64,000 nucleotides of DNA from assembly GCA_037190145.1 (NCBI GenBank), contig JBBCJU010000007.1, positions 62,001 through 126,000 of the forward strand, read 5' to 3'. The notes beneath the pieces were generated by a model, which saw only the letters and a program-made list of their open reading frames with translations, did no database searches and was not told the DNA's origin. This DNA comes from 55-13 sp037190145 (GTDB lineage Bacteria > Armatimonadota > Fimbriimonadia > Fimbriimonadales > Fimbriimonadaceae). The position numbers and the translations under genes are program-made. Each line of letters starts with the position of its first letter. Position 1 is the first letter of the stretch. This document shows positions 8,280 to 16,629 of this stretch, one piece after another.

Positions 8280-9187
8280 ATGCTTTGGCCCTTGACTCGA
8301 TTCCTCGCCATTTCTAGAACCGCGCCTTCCCTAACACCAAACTCGCTAATCATCATTCTAGTCGCCCCAAAATGATTCAACAAGGCGTTGTAGACAATTG
8401 CTCCCGGAAGTAAAGTTCCGGCCCGTTTTGGCTTTACGTTGAAGCGTTCTGTAATACGTTCGATGCTAAGCCTTTGGGTTGCCCAAATGAGATACTCAAG
8501 TTCCTCTCTCTCAAGCCACTTTTCACTGTCTGGGTGCAAAGCTCGCCAAAGCCCACGCGCCACTCCTCCACTCGCGATAACTCCAGGCAAGGCAACGGAT
8601 CGAATATCGCAGCTTTTCATTCGCTCCTGAATGTAGTTTTGAGCTCGTTCTAAGGCATCGGGAGGACAAGGATGAGTCATTCCCGACTCTGCAAGGATAC
8701 GCCCGGTCCCAAGCTTTAGGGAGATCTGCTCGATGATCTCTCTTCCTGTCACGAGAGCCACCTGGGCGCTTCCGCCCCCAACCTCAAACATCAGGTCTGG
8801 CTCAGTCTCTTTGGTATCTAGGCGAATTCCATAAAAACTAAGCTCTGTTTCTCGGCTAGGTGGAATAATATCGACCACCACGCCCGCCTCGGACTTGATT
8901 CTCTTGAGGATAGCGGCATGATTACTGGCGGATCGGACAGCCTCAGTCGCGAAGATATAGAGTCGGTCTGCTCGTTTGCCCGACGCAACCTTCCTAAACT
9001 CTTTCACCGCGCCCACCAACTGGTCAGCTTGTTCCTTAGGAATCTCCCCTGTTCTCGCTACGATTTCTCCCAAAGGAATCCACTCGTTCATGTTGTCTAT
9101 GCGCATGACAATCTCCCCATCAGTGGCGGCAACCAGAAGATGAGCAGTATTGGAACCTATATCGGCAGCGGCGAGAATTCGAGCCAT
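8276..9187 (-). CDS. ppx: Exopolyphosphatase / Ppx-GppA family phosphatase (short form)
   Basis: 303 residues with the ASKHA sugar-kinase/actin fold. The first phosphate loop is ADIGSNTAHLLVA (residues 8-20), followed by ATEAVRSASN and the second nucleotide/phosphate loop MFEVGGGSAQVALV (about 133-146), then VIASGGVARGL. There is no C-terminal HD-like domain, so this is the short Ppx type. It hydrolyses polyP ends or pppGpp; which one cannot be told from the sequence. It is the first gene of the ppx-ppk1 (and perhaps dnaB) transcript, overlapping ppk1 by 4 nt. Divergent to it at 70 bp is an HD-domain alarmone-hydrolase-like gene, in line with a shared stringent-response theme. Confidence 0.93.
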   Translation of the reverse strand: MARILAAADIGSNTAHLLVAATDGEIVMRIDNMNEWIPLGEIVARTGEIPKEQADQLVGAVKEFRKVASGKRADRLYIFATEAVRSASNHAAILKRIKSEAGVVVDIIPPSRETELSFYGIRLDTKETEPDLMFEVGGGSAQVALVTGREIIEQISLKLGTGRILAESGMTHPCPPDALERAQNYIQERMKSCDIRSVALPGVIASGGVARGLWRALHPDSEKWLEREELEYLIWATQRLSIERITERFNVKPKRAGTLLPGAIVYNALLNHFGATRMMISEFGVREGAVLEMARNRVKGQSI

Positions 9188-9246
9188 TAGTACATTCTGG
9201 AATGCATAGGGGCCGGAATGCTGGCTTCATTACGAGATCATCTAGC

Positions 9247-9252
9247 TACAAT
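9247..9252 (+). promoter_or_regulatory. -10 box TACAAT, 5 nt before the start (leaderless)
   Basis: TACAAT sits 5 nt before the ATG at 9258 in the context GCTACAATC, and no Shine-Dalgarno is present. Transcription would begin at or next to the A of ATG. The same GCTACAATC context precedes the gene at 30364. Confidence 0.5.
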
Positions 9253-9257
9253 CAAGC

Positions 9258-9803
9258 ATGTCGCTCGAATCCGCCATTGAATATGCCGTGCAGAAACATC
9301 GGGGACAAGTCCGTGATGGCGACCACCCCCTTCCCTACATCACCCATCCTCTGGATGTATTGGCAAACCTTCGCTACACCGGCCAAGTAACTGATCAAGA
9401 CATGCTCATGGCCGCAGTCCTGCACGACGTGGTAGAAGAAGCAGCGGTGTCATTTGACGAAATTGAAGGCTTGTTTGGAGAGCGAGTGCGGGGGCTTGTG
9501 CAGGAACTCACCCGTTATGAGCCAACGGAGGAAGAGAGATCAGGCCTGTCAAAAGACCAAATTTGGCAACTACGATCAGATCTACTGCTGAAAGAAATTC
9601 GAGAAATGTCTCCCGATGCCAAAACCATCAAACTAGCTGACCGACTTTCTAATCTGAACGAAGCAACTCGCGCAAAGATTGGAAAGAAGTTGGAACGATA
9701 CAACCGTCAAACAGCCGAGATTCTAAAAATCGTTCCTAAGAAAACGAACCCTGGGCTGTGGGAGGCGGTGAAACGCCTCCACGAATCCATTAACCGCGCT
9801 TAG
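9258..9803 (+). CDS. HD-domain hydrolase, SpoT/MESH1-like (possible (p)ppGpp hydrolase)
   Basis: 181 residues forming a single HD hydrolase domain. The metal-binding pattern is in place: YAVQKHRGQ (H14), HPLDVLANL (H32), VLHDVVEEA (HD at 54-55) and IKLADRLSNLNE (D about 125). This order and the short length match the hydrolase half of Rel/SpoT and the MESH1-type small alarmone hydrolases. No synthetase, TGS or ACT domain is present. It likely removes pyrophosphate from (p)ppGpp in the cytoplasm, though other nucleotides are possible for stand-alone members. The gene is divergent from ppx. The stop overlaps the end of the convergent gene by 4 nt. Confidence 0.8.
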   Translation: MSLESAIEYAVQKHRGQVRDGDHPLPYITHPLDVLANLRYTGQVTDQDMLMAAVLHDVVEEAAVSFDEIEGLFGERVRGLVQELTRYEPTEEERSGLSKDQIWQLRSDLLLKEIREMSPDAKTIKLADRLSNLNEATRAKIGKKLERYNRQTAEILKIVPKKTNPGLWEAVKRLHESINRA

Positions 9804-10144
9804 CGCGCGATAACATCGTAAGTTAGAAAGCTTGATGTCATTGGGGGCTCTTCACCCCGCTCCTTGGCAAGACGAAGGTCTTCAAAACCGCGCTTGTGGC
9901 CTTCCACAAACTCCGGAGAACCTGTCCAATCTTTGAAGCTCTGCTCATCGGCCCAGTGGCTAACAACAAGATAGGACTCTCCGTCCTTCTGAGGTTTAAG
10001 AACCTCCATGTTTAGAAAGCCTGGCAAACGATCGATCGCCTTCGCTCGAGTCGCAAACAGTTCTTCAAACCTAGACTGATAGTAGTCCTTGCAGGTGATG
10101 AAGTTAATCGCAACGAAATTGGTTGTAGGTGCCTCTGCATTCAT
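9800..10144 (-). CDS. Antibiotic biosynthesis monooxygenase-fold protein (HmoA/IsdG-like)
   Basis: 114 residues with the dimeric ferredoxin-like ABM fold. Residues 7-35 read VAINFITCKDYYQSRFEELF, then LPGFLNMEVLKP and YLVVSHWADEQSFKDWTGSP, the signature strand-turn-strand of HmoA-type haem-degrading monooxygenases and related ABM proteins. A conserved Trp (HW) and the 'FKDW' helix are present. IsdG-type enzymes need an Asn-His-Trp set. Asn at the first strand is visible (NF), but a clear haem-ligand His is not, so the substrate is uncertain. Monocistronic; stop overlaps the HD gene end to end. Confidence 0.72.
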   Translation of the reverse strand: MNAEAPTTNFVAINFITCKDYYQSRFEELFATRAKAIDRLPGFLNMEVLKPQKDGESYLVVSHWADEQSFKDWTGSPEFVEGHKRGFEDLRLAKERGEEPPMTSSFLTYDVIAR

Positions 10145-10196
10145 GATGATTACTAGTCAAATTTGATGTACCCCATCATGTTAGAGATATCTGCAC

Positions 10197-10238
10197 AAAA
10201 AAGTCAAGATTGTCGTAGGCCTTTTTGACAATCTTGAC
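10197..10238 (-). terminator. Rho-independent terminator of the DUF3386 gene
   Basis: Perfect 12-bp arms GTCAAGATTGTC (10203-10214) and GACAATCTTGAC (10227-10238) with a 12-nt loop. On the minus strand they are followed by six Ts (10197-10202). It lies 19 bp past the stop of the 10257-11561 gene. Confidence 0.85.
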
Positions 10239-10256
10239 CAAAAAATAAAGTTAGTG

Positions 10257-11561
10257 CTATTTCACTACAGTTTTTGGAGATTTGAAGTAAATCACTCGGA
10301 CAACAGAACCGTCCTTGTTTTGCTCCACCACTCTGCGCCGTGAGGGAAGCCAAATTCCATCCACAGAACTGAAGGAATCGGTGATGAGAGAAGAAGACTT
10401 GATTGCTCCTGTCGCCACATCAAAAGTGCTAACGGTCATCAGGGTTGCCAGTTTCTTTGTTTCGGATGTGCTGATTGAATCTAACACCGACACAAGCAAT
10501 CTGGTTGGCCCCATGTTTCGCTCAACTTCCAGAATCTGCCCATCTTTAACTCGGTACTTGGTCTTGGATGCATCGTTGACTTGGATTTGTCGTCCGAGTG
10601 CATTTTGTGATCCCGTGTATTCCAGTTCATAAGCACCATCGCCATCTTCAAACCGACCGGCGCTGCGGTGAAGCAGCAAGCTTCGAACTTGTCCTTCAAC
10701 CCACTTCTTCGCCGTTTCATCACCGGTCAACTTAGCCGAAACCCCGGTTCCAAGGTCGAACGAAAATGAGCCGGTAACTTCCTTACCGTCTACGTCTGCT
10801 GAGATCTCCATCTGAACACCCAACAGACTTGTTGGGAATGTTTCTCGATTTTCAACCGCTGACTTTAACGTCTCGTATGCGGGTTGTGGCTTGGCTTGGG
10901 CTTTGGAAAATCTTCCTACCACCAGTGTCGAATAACTTCTAGTCTCGTTGAACTTCTTGCCTTCCAGAGTGCCGGAAATCTTCTCCACCACTCGGGCCAT
11001 CACCGCTAAAGATTCATCGGCGCCACCGGCAATCAGATAGGTACCCGCTTTATCGGTAACACCCGTACTAGGCTCGACTTCAGGAAGGTGAACCGTTATA
11101 TCCGCTCCAGAGACGGGCTTACCCTTATGTAAAGCCGTCACGAGCAGATCTTTGCCGCTCACTTTTGCCACGAGCTCTACTGTAAGTCCAAGCCGAGTGC
11201 TGGCGTCAGCCGGATTCTCTACGGCTTTTGCAAAGTAGAACAGCTTAAACGGCACCTCACCTCGCTCCAAAAGACCATAGTCCATCGCAGCACCAACCAC
11301 TTTGTCGGAAGCGTTAATCGGGCCACCAAAGTCTGAGGCGTTTGTCGCCAGTGCGTACTTCAAGGAAGTAGGAACTGGCTTTACCAGTTGAGATTTCTGA
11401 TTAACGGCTGGAACCACGGAATCACCCGGGGCTTCGGCGAGTTCAATGGCAACATGACGATTCGGGGTTTCTCGAATCTCTGCCCATAGAAAGTGAGCCT
11501 GTGACAGACCACACATTGCAACCATCAATAGCATGGATAGGGATTTCTTCATTTGTATCAT
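10257..11561 (-). CDS. Secreted protein with a C-terminal DUF3386-like domain
   Basis: 434 residues. A signal peptide (MKKSLSMLLMVAMCGLSQAH) is followed by an N-terminal half with HFLWAEI directly after the predicted cleavage and an Ig/carboxypeptidase-regulatory-like strand block (KGKPVSGADITVHLPE, TDKAGTYLI), as in DUF4198-type periplasmic proteins. From about residue 225 the sequence (AVENRETFP, then WVEGQVRSLLLHRS, and a late IWLPSRRRVVE) resembles the DUF3386 domain of cyanobacteria and planctomycetes. Function of both domains is unknown; export to periplasm or surface is expected. ATG at 11552 (after MIQ) is an equal start candidate. Monocistronic with its own terminator. Confidence 0.65.
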   Translation of the reverse strand: MIQMKKSLSMLLMVAMCGLSQAHFLWAEIRETPNRHVAIELAEAPGDSVVPAVNQKSQLVKPVPTSLKYALATNASDFGGPINASDKVVGAAMDYGLLERGEVPFKLFYFAKAVENPADASTRLGLTVELVAKVSGKDLLVTALHKGKPVSGADITVHLPEVEPSTGVTDKAGTYLIAGGADESLAVMARVVEKISGTLEGKKFNETRSYSTLVVGRFSKAQAKPQPAYETLKSAVENRETFPTSLLGVQMEISADVDGKEVTGSFSFDLGTGVSAKLTGDETAKKWVEGQVRSLLLHRSAGRFEDGDGAYELEYTGSQNALGRQIQVNDASKTKYRVKDGQILEVERNMGPTRLLVSVLDSISTSETKKLATLMTVSTFDVATGAIKSSSLITDSFSSVDGIWLPSRRRVVEQNKDGSVVRVIYFKSPKTVVK

Positions 11562-11894
11562 TCCAGTAGCAAACGGTGGAGACCCTCAAATGCATCTAGC
11601 CCGTCAGCGCCGACGCGATCCTAATGCGCATATCTCCAAACTACAAGTTTCCCGGTAAAATGCCTTGCCCAAGCCTTGCTATTGATGATCGCTGGTGAAA
11701 CTTGACGAAAGAGTGCAGTTTCTCGTCCCGCGTTTAGATGGTCTCAGTTGTGGCAAATCTACTTTTTCTTGCTCATAAATCAGCCGATGAGCGATGAACT
11801 AGGTAGCCTATGTTTGCTTAAATCGCAGAATTTCCCCGCAAGGAGCCTTAACGGGTTATAATGCGGTTCGGCACTTACCCGAAGGAGCGTTTGG
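11562..11894. other. Intergenic region between divergent genes
   Basis: 333 bp without coding signal in any frame. It must hold the promoter of the DUF3386 gene on the left side. On the right it holds a good TATAAT for the ABC ATPase. No repeat or RNA structure stood out. Confidence 0.5.
11857..11887 (+). promoter_or_regulatory. -10 box TATAAT and Shine-Dalgarno of the ABC ATPase gene
   Basis: TATAAT at 11857-11862, with AAGGAG at 11882-11887, 7 nt before a TTG start at 11895. The leader would be about 25 nt. The Shine-Dalgarno decides the TTG start. Confidence 0.6.
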
Positions 11895-13043
11895 TTGGCA
11901 GGAGTCACGTTCAAAAATATTAGCAAGGTGTTCGGCAAAGATGTAAAAGCCGTCGATAACCTTAACCTTGAGATTAGAGACCAGGAATTCATGGTCCTTG
12001 TAGGCCCATCTGGATGCGGAAAGACAACCGCTCTTAGAATGGTGGCGGGCCTAGAAGAAGCAACTGATGGCGACATCATGATTGGCGACGTTAGAGTCAA
12101 TGATGTTCCGCCCAAAGATCGAGATATTGCGATGGTTTTCCAAAACTACGCGCTCTATCCCCATATGAACGTGTATGACAACATCGCGTTTGGCCTGCGC
12201 CTCAGAGAGCTTAAGAGCTTTTTCTGGCAGTTAAGCCATATGGCTGAAGCTAAACGAATTAAGGCTGACATTGATGCACGAGTACGTGAGGTCGCTCGAA
12301 TGCTGGATATTGAAAAGTATCTTGCCAGACGTCCAAAAGAGCTATCCGGTGGACAGCGACAACGTGTGGCTCTCGCCCGCGCGATTGTTAGAAAGCCTAA
12401 AGTCTTCCTAATGGATGAACCACTTTCGAACCTTGACGCTAAGCTTCGTGTCCAAACTCGTGCTGAACTTATTCGCCTTCACAGATCATTAGGCATCACA
12501 ACTATCTATGTAACACACGACCAGGTAGAAGCGATGACCATGGGTCAACGAATCACTATCATGAAAGATGGTGTGCTTCAACAATGCGATGTTCCTGAGG
12601 TCGTTTACAACACTCCCGCAAACAAATTTGTTGCCAGCTTTATCGGATCACCTCCCATGAACTTCTTGGATGCCGAGATTGTTCGAGAAGGAGCGGAAGC
12701 ATTTGTGGACTGCGGTGAAATCAAGTTGCCGATTGGAGCCGACCATGCTGCTGCAGCCTATGTGGGTAAGAAGGTTACACTTGGCATCCGACCAGAAACC
12801 ATCTTCGATAAGAACTTGGAATCTCATATGAAATCAACTCCAGGCAACACGATCACTGCGAAAGTGGACGTGTTGGAGCCGCTTGGACCAGAGTATGTGG
12901 CTTACCTAGGAGTAGGTAAACACAATATGATCGCCACGATTGATACCGGCACCAAGATCAAAGAGGGGCAGAACGCGGAGTTCATCATTGACCTAGACAG
13001 AATCCACATCTTTGACAACGAGACCGAGAAAGCGATTCGCTAA
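11895..13043 (+). CDS. ugpC: Sugar ABC transporter ATP-binding protein, MalK/UgpC/MsmX type
   Basis: 382 residues, the usual length for ATPases with a regulatory C-terminus. Walker A is GPSGCGKTTALRM (about 37-49), Q-loop MVFQNYALYPHMNVYDNIAFGL, signature LSGGQRQRVALARA, Walker B VFLMDEPLSNLDA and switch His YVTHDQ. Residues 245-380 form the OB-fold MalK/TOBE regulatory domain. It drives import of a sugar or glycerol-phosphate with separate permeases and a binding protein, none of which is in this window, so it probably serves several importers like MsmX. A short insertion after FGLRLRELKS (about residues 105-130) is larger than in E. coli MalK. TTG start supported by AAGGAG. Confidence 0.93.
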   Translation: MAGVTFKNISKVFGKDVKAVDNLNLEIRDQEFMVLVGPSGCGKTTALRMVAGLEEATDGDIMIGDVRVNDVPPKDRDIAMVFQNYALYPHMNVYDNIAFGLRLRELKSFFWQLSHMAEAKRIKADIDARVREVARMLDIEKYLARRPKELSGGQRQRVALARAIVRKPKVFLMDEPLSNLDAKLRVQTRAELIRLHRSLGITTIYVTHDQVEAMTMGQRITIMKDGVLQQCDVPEVVYNTPANKFVASFIGSPPMNFLDAEIVREGAEAFVDCGEIKLPIGADHAAAAYVGKKVTLGIRPETIFDKNLESHMKSTPGNTITAKVDVLEPLGPEYVAYLGVGKHNMIATIDTGTKIKEGQNAEFIIDLDRIHIFDNETEKAIR

Positions 13044-13071
13044 ACTCCAAGCTCTAACAAGCTTTCCTGCA

Positions 13072-13107
13072 ATAGATAGGACTTCAAAAAGTCCTATCTA
13101 TTTTTTT
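13072..13107 (+). terminator. Rho-independent terminator after the ABC ATPase gene
   Basis: Perfect arms ATAGATAGGACT (13072-13083) and AGTCCTATCTAT (13090-13101) followed by seven Ts on the plus strand. The T-run overlaps the stop of the convergent gene at 13106. Confidence 0.85.
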
Positions 13108-13546
13108 ACGCTACTAGTTCTCTACGATACTCGAAGCCATAAGCGCGTAAGTGAGGGCAATGGTCGATCAACTTCTCTATGAACACCTTATGATCTTCCG
13201 CCGCGACGAAAAAACTTTTTGCACCCACAAAAATCCGATGTCCAGGCACGTCCTTTAGCATCAGACCGTTCTTACCTTCCTCTGCTACAACTCTATCGAT
13301 ATCGGCCAATTTAAGGCTCTTGTTGACGGCAATCCCATGATGCCAAGTTAATCTCTTTTGATCGATTCCATATCGATTGGGCCAGCCAAGCAGAACAAGC
13401 AAGAGCATCATGATAACTCCCCCTATCGTCAAGAAGATATCCCCATTTCTTAACCCCAGCGCCGACATCGTGAACATCGCCATAAAGCTACTTAGCCCCA
13501 TGACAACTACTCCTTGATCAAACTTGATCCCGAAGTAATCTCTCAA
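13106..13546 (-). CDS. Small membrane protein of unknown function (PH-like)
   Basis: 146 residues. Two hydrophobic helices (about 12-32 and 35-55) are followed by a soluble stretch NRYGIDQKRLTWHHGIAVNKSLKLADIDRVVAEE that resembles bacterial PH-like (bPH/DUF-type) membrane proteins, in which a beta-rich domain follows two helices. Function unknown. Its ATG overlaps the stop of the aldehyde dehydrogenase by 4 nt (ATGA), so it is translated together with that gene. No catalytic motif is visible. Confidence 0.65.
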   Translation of the reverse strand: MRDYFGIKFDQGVVVMGLSSFMAMFTMSALGLRNGDIFLTIGGVIMMLLLVLLGWPNRYGIDQKRLTWHHGIAVNKSLKLADIDRVVAEEGKNGLMLKDVPGHRIFVGAKSFFVAAEDHKVFIEKLIDHCPHLRAYGFEYRRELVA

Positions 13547-14982
13547 GCTTGTCGAGTCACCTTAGATTTCCAATCTGTCATCTCTTCCATGGCGTAACGC
13601 ACCCCTTCCCTCCCGAATCCGCTCAACTTAGTTCCGCCGTAAGGCAAACCATCAAATCGGAGAGTCGGGTAGTCGTTAAAGACAATCCCGCCTACCTCCA
13701 AGTTCTGGTACGCCATCAACCTCTCATCTGCGTCATTCGTAAATATTCCCGCGTGAATGCCGTACTTACCACCATTAATGCGTTCGACCACCTCATCAAA
13801 ACGGTGATACTTTTCTAAAGTTACAACCGGACCAAAAACCTCTTCGTTCGAAAGCCTAACATTCTTCGGTAAATTCTCCAATAGAGTGGGCTTGATAATG
13901 TTCTCTTCTCTCCCACCCCCGGCAATGATTCCTGCACCAGACGAAACTGCCTCATCAATCCAGTCTTGAACTCGATCTGCAGCTTCATTTGAAATCATTG
14001 GTCCACATACAGTTGATTCGTTTTGTGGATCTCCCCAGACACAGTCATTAGTCATTCTAACGAAGTTATCTCGCACAGCGTCGTAGATATTCTCAGCGAT
14101 CAATACATGCTGAACCGCAATACATACTTGCCCAGCGTAACCATATCCTCCGGCAACACACCTCTTTGATGCCCATTCGATATCGGCTGAGTCAGAGATC
14201 ACCGCAAACCCATTTCCGCCCAATTCAAGAGTCACCTTCTTCTCAGGTGGTAGCTCTTGCTTTACCTTCCATCCAACTGCAGGCGAACCAGTGAAACTAA
14301 CCATCCGGCATCGAGGATCAGTTGAAATTTTGCTAATCAGAGGCGTCGGACCATTCCACGCATTTACAACTCCGTGCGGACAGCCAGCATCATGGATGAG
14401 GCGGGCTAAGGCCAGCGTACATAGAGGAGCAAGAGGAGAAGCCTTGAGAATGACCGTATTCCCTACCGCCAGAGCAGGAGCCAGTTTGTGAGCCGCTAAA
14501 TTGAACGGCCAGTTATAGGGCACGATGCATAAGACGGGGCCAATTGGAAATCTGGACACCGAAGCTGTATAGTCCTTACCCCTTGGATCAAGGGGCAACG
14601 ACACTTCCTCTTCGCCCCAGTCTTCCAATTCCTGCGAAGCGATTTCAAAAGTAATCGCAAGGCGATCAACCTCACCCCTTGCCCACATCAGAGGCTTTCC
14701 AACCTCCGCCACTAGCAAGTCCACTAACTCGTCGCGTCTTTCCCGCACCAAACTCGCAATTCTTCGAAGCAAGGCTTGCCGCTCAGCAATGGAGGAGAAT
14801 CGCCAAGTTTGGTAAGCATCCCAAGCCGCATCCAGACAGCCTCGAAGCTCATGAGGTCCCCCTTCTGCTGCCGTACCAACAATGGCACCGTTGTATGGGT
14901 TGCGAATGACTGCCTTGCCTGTTGCTTGATCACAGGGACCTCCAATAAAGTGGCCATCAATCAAAAGCTCGGCGTGGATCAT
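13543..14982 (-). CDS. NAD(P)-dependent aldehyde dehydrogenase
   Basis: 479 residues, standard ALDH superfamily length. The cofactor and active-site blocks are present: VPYNWPFNLAAHKLAPALAV, FTGSPAVGWKV, general base Glu in LELGGNGFAV, catalytic Cys in GYAGQVCIAVQHV, and EEVFGPVVTL near the C-terminus. It resembles the lactaldehyde / non-phosphorylating glyceraldehyde-3-phosphate dehydrogenase branch, but the substrate cannot be fixed. A longer frame from 15054 would be read through the terminator at 15014-15051 and is rejected. ATG at 14982 gives IHAELLIDGHFIGG, the normal N-terminus. It is coupled to the downstream membrane protein. Confidence 0.9.
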   Translation of the reverse strand: MIHAELLIDGHFIGGPCDQATGKAVIRNPYNGAIVGTAAEGGPHELRGCLDAAWDAYQTWRFSSIAERQALLRRIASLVRERRDELVDLLVAEVGKPLMWARGEVDRLAITFEIASQELEDWGEEEVSLPLDPRGKDYTASVSRFPIGPVLCIVPYNWPFNLAAHKLAPALAVGNTVILKASPLAPLCTLALARLIHDAGCPHGVVNAWNGPTPLISKISTDPRCRMVSFTGSPAVGWKVKQELPPEKKVTLELGGNGFAVISDSADIEWASKRCVAGGYGYAGQVCIAVQHVLIAENIYDAVRDNFVRMTNDCVWGDPQNESTVCGPMISNEAADRVQDWIDEAVSSGAGIIAGGGREENIIKPTLLENLPKNVRLSNEEVFGPVVTLEKYHRFDEVVERINGGKYGIHAGIFTNDADERLMAYQNLEVGGIVFNDYPTLRFDGLPYGGTKLSGFGREGVRYAMEEMTDWKSKVTRQA

Positions 14983-15013
14983 GGAGTATTCATACCCCGA
15001 TACACCTCCATTC

Positions 15014-15051
15014 AAAAAAACCTCGCCCCAATCCGTAGGACTAGGGCGAGG
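15014..15051 (-). terminator. Rho-independent terminator of the sigma/anti-sigma operon
   Basis: CCTCGCCC (15021-15028) pairs with GGGCGAGG (15044-15051); on the minus strand seven Ts follow (15014-15020). It sits 12 bp past the anti-sigma gene stop and upstream of the aldehyde dehydrogenase start, separating the two transcripts. Confidence 0.85.
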
Positions 15052-15063
15052 CAAAGTGAGGAG

Positions 15064-15942
15064 TTATTTTTTGGAAGAAGTATCGCCGAGATTAAAGTCT
15101 TTGAATGCTTTCTCTAACTTCTGAGGATCAAGCATGTGCTGCATATTCCCGAGATCAACTTCGTTAATCTTTGCATCCGCCGGAAAACTGGGGCGAACTG
15201 AGCCACGGTTGTTATAGCGAAGATGAATGACCACATTCTCGCCTTTATCGCCACTGGCATTGATAAAGATCGGCAAGTCCGTTTTTGCATCCACCGTCAT
15301 AAATGCAATTCCAGGCCCTTCCTTTTCGGTCATCTGAACACTATAAACCTGTCGGCCATCTTCGCCGGTACGAATCGGCATGATCCGAATATGGTCCTTC
15401 CCATGCTTCTTCTCCATGTCGGCAATCTCTTTCTTAAGGTCAAAGGCTCCCACAAGTTCATCCGATACATTCGGCATGAATTGAGCAACGTCAAGTGGCA
15501 TCTTCATACGGGTTAGAGTGTTTGACTTCTTCTCATAAACCTCCATACTATCCTTGCCAATGTAGAGCACCGTTCCTTCTGATCCCGCGCTCAGCATCAT
15601 TTCGCTGCCCTGAACCGCAATCTGAATTTTCTCTTCCTTGCCCGATTTCTCTTTCACCAGCAAATCCATTTGGACTGAGGTGATCTTCTCAACGGCCTCA
15701 GCAACCATGCTCCAAGCCTTGGCTGGGCGTGGCATTAAAACGAGAGTTCCTACTGCGAATGCCGCAATGCCGACGGTAAACCATGCTGCGGCACGAGGTC
15801 GGCGAGCCGCCTGCGCCTTGCGGTGACTCTCTACCGCGATATTAAGAGCCTTGGTGCGGACGTGTTCCGGCATCTGATTCGACATGGGTAACTCCTTCAT
15901 CAAATTTGTCATCAGAATGTCTTCTTCTAAGTGCTTATCCAT
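15064..15942 (-). CDS. Membrane-bound anti-sigma factor with a LolA/RseB-like outer domain
   Basis: 292 residues from ATG 15942. Residues 1-60 are charged and cytoplasmic (HLEEDILMTNLMKEL), a single membrane helix lies at about 64-82 (FTVGIAAFAVGTLVLM), and the rest is a periplasmic beta-rich domain of the LolA/RseB/MucB type (VEKITSVQMDLLVKE, then VQGSEMMLSAG and FMTVDAKTDLPIFI). This layout is that of an anti-sigma factor that holds the ECF sigma and senses envelope lipids or proteins. The start overlaps the sigma stop by 8 nt, so production is coupled. An alternative start at 15978 would overlap the sigma gene more and is less likely. Confidence 0.78.
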   Translation of the reverse strand: MDKHLEEDILMTNLMKELPMSNQMPEHVRTKALNIAVESHRKAQAARRPRAAAWFTVGIAAFAVGTLVLMPRPAKAWSMVAEAVEKITSVQMDLLVKEKSGKEEKIQIAVQGSEMMLSAGSEGTVLYIGKDSMEVYEKKSNTLTRMKMPLDVAQFMPNVSDELVGAFDLKKEIADMEKKHGKDHIRIMPIRTGEDGRQVYSVQMTEKEGPGIAFMTVDAKTDLPIFINASGDKGENVVIHLRYNNRGSVRPSFPADAKINEVDLGNMQHMLDPQKLEKAFKDFNLGDTSSKK

Positions 15943-16486
15943 GGATGGCCTCCGCGCCCCATTGGCGCATTGCTTCACGAGCCCGCTGAAGCAAGCTATT
16001 CGTTGCTTCTGGAGATTTCCGGATGATTCGGGCGACTTCTGTAGTCTCTAACCCGTTAACGTATTTCAAAATGAGAGCATCACGCTGCAAGTCTGGCAAC
16101 TTTGCTACCAGGCTCTGAATATTTGTTCGAACAGCCGGAGCCTCAGGAGCCGCGTGCTCCATCGCTTCGTTCAGTGGAAACTCAGATCGGCGATACCGTT
16201 TTCGTAAACAGTCAATCACACGCTTGCGCGCCACTGCTAAAAGCCATAGCTTCGGCGAGTCAACTTTCTGGATGACGTGAATCTTCCGGCAGGCAATTCC
16301 GAAAACCTCCATAACTACATCCTCGGCATCTTCCTGACGAGGAAGTTTTGACGAAACGTACCGCCAAACATCATCGCCATACTCACGCACAACTTCATCC
16401 GGGGTGATGTCTGTTGTTTTCTGCATGGCTCTTACAGCGGGACTAGCAATGGGATTTGCGATATTCATGCTCCTAAACCGATCCAC
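15935..16486 (-). CDS. ECF-type RNA polymerase sigma factor
   Basis: About 183 residues with GTG at 16486, or 177 from ATG 16468. Region 2 spans roughly residues 32-95 (EYGDDVWRYVSSKLPRQED, then VVMEVFGIACRK and LWLLAVARKRVIDCLRKRYR) and region 4 about 120-178 (LVAKLPDLQRDALILKYVNG, TEVARIIRKSPEATNSLLQR). No region 1 or 3, as expected for group 4 sigma factors. It directs transcription of an envelope or stress regulon and is likely held by the coupled downstream anti-sigma. An ECF-like -35 GGAACTT upstream suggests autoregulation. Confidence 0.92.
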   Translation of the reverse strand: MDRFRSMNIANPIASPAVRAMQKTTDITPDEVVREYGDDVWRYVSSKLPRQEDAEDVVMEVFGIACRKIHVIQKVDSPKLWLLAVARKRVIDCLRKRYRRSEFPLNEAMEHAAPEAPAVRTNIQSLVAKLPDLQRDALILKYVNGLETTEVARIIRKSPEATNSLLQRAREAMRQWGAEAIHG

Positions 16487-16528
16487 TCGCGATATGTGTC
16501 GATTGGAGCACTATCAATCTATCGCGAG
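16486..16528. repeat. Inverted repeat in the 5' region of the sigma operon
   Basis: CTCGCGATA (16486-16494) and TATCGCGAG (16520-16528) are perfect 9-bp arms with a 25-nt spacer. They lie between the putative promoter and the start codon; the left arm reaches the GTG start. Confidence 0.45.
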
Positions 16529-16535
16529 ATTTGCA

Positions 16536-16542
16536 AAGTTCC
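16536..16542 (-). promoter_or_regulatory. ECF-type -35 element GGAACTT upstream of the sigma gene
   Basis: On the minus strand GGAACTT lies 50 nt before the GTG start, followed 16 nt later by GATTGA. GGAACTT matches the -35 consensus of RpoE-like ECF sigma factors, so the gene may activate itself. Confidence 0.4.
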
Positions 16543-16629
16543 AAATGATGGGTCCTTTGTTTTATCTCATAGACGCCCTCAAGGCAAACAACTATCAAAA
16601 ACCTGTCCGCCTCTAGTAGCCTACAAGAT

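Noticed and set aside
11780..12115. Minus-strand frame over the start of the ABC ATPase gene
   Set aside because: It is the usual antisense shadow of the Walker A and Q-loop region, with no promoter or ribosome site.
14982..15054. N-terminal extension of the aldehyde dehydrogenase from 15054
   Set aside because: The extra 24 codons are read across the arms and T-run of the upstream terminator at 15014-15051, and the ATG at 14982 gives the family's normal N-terminus.
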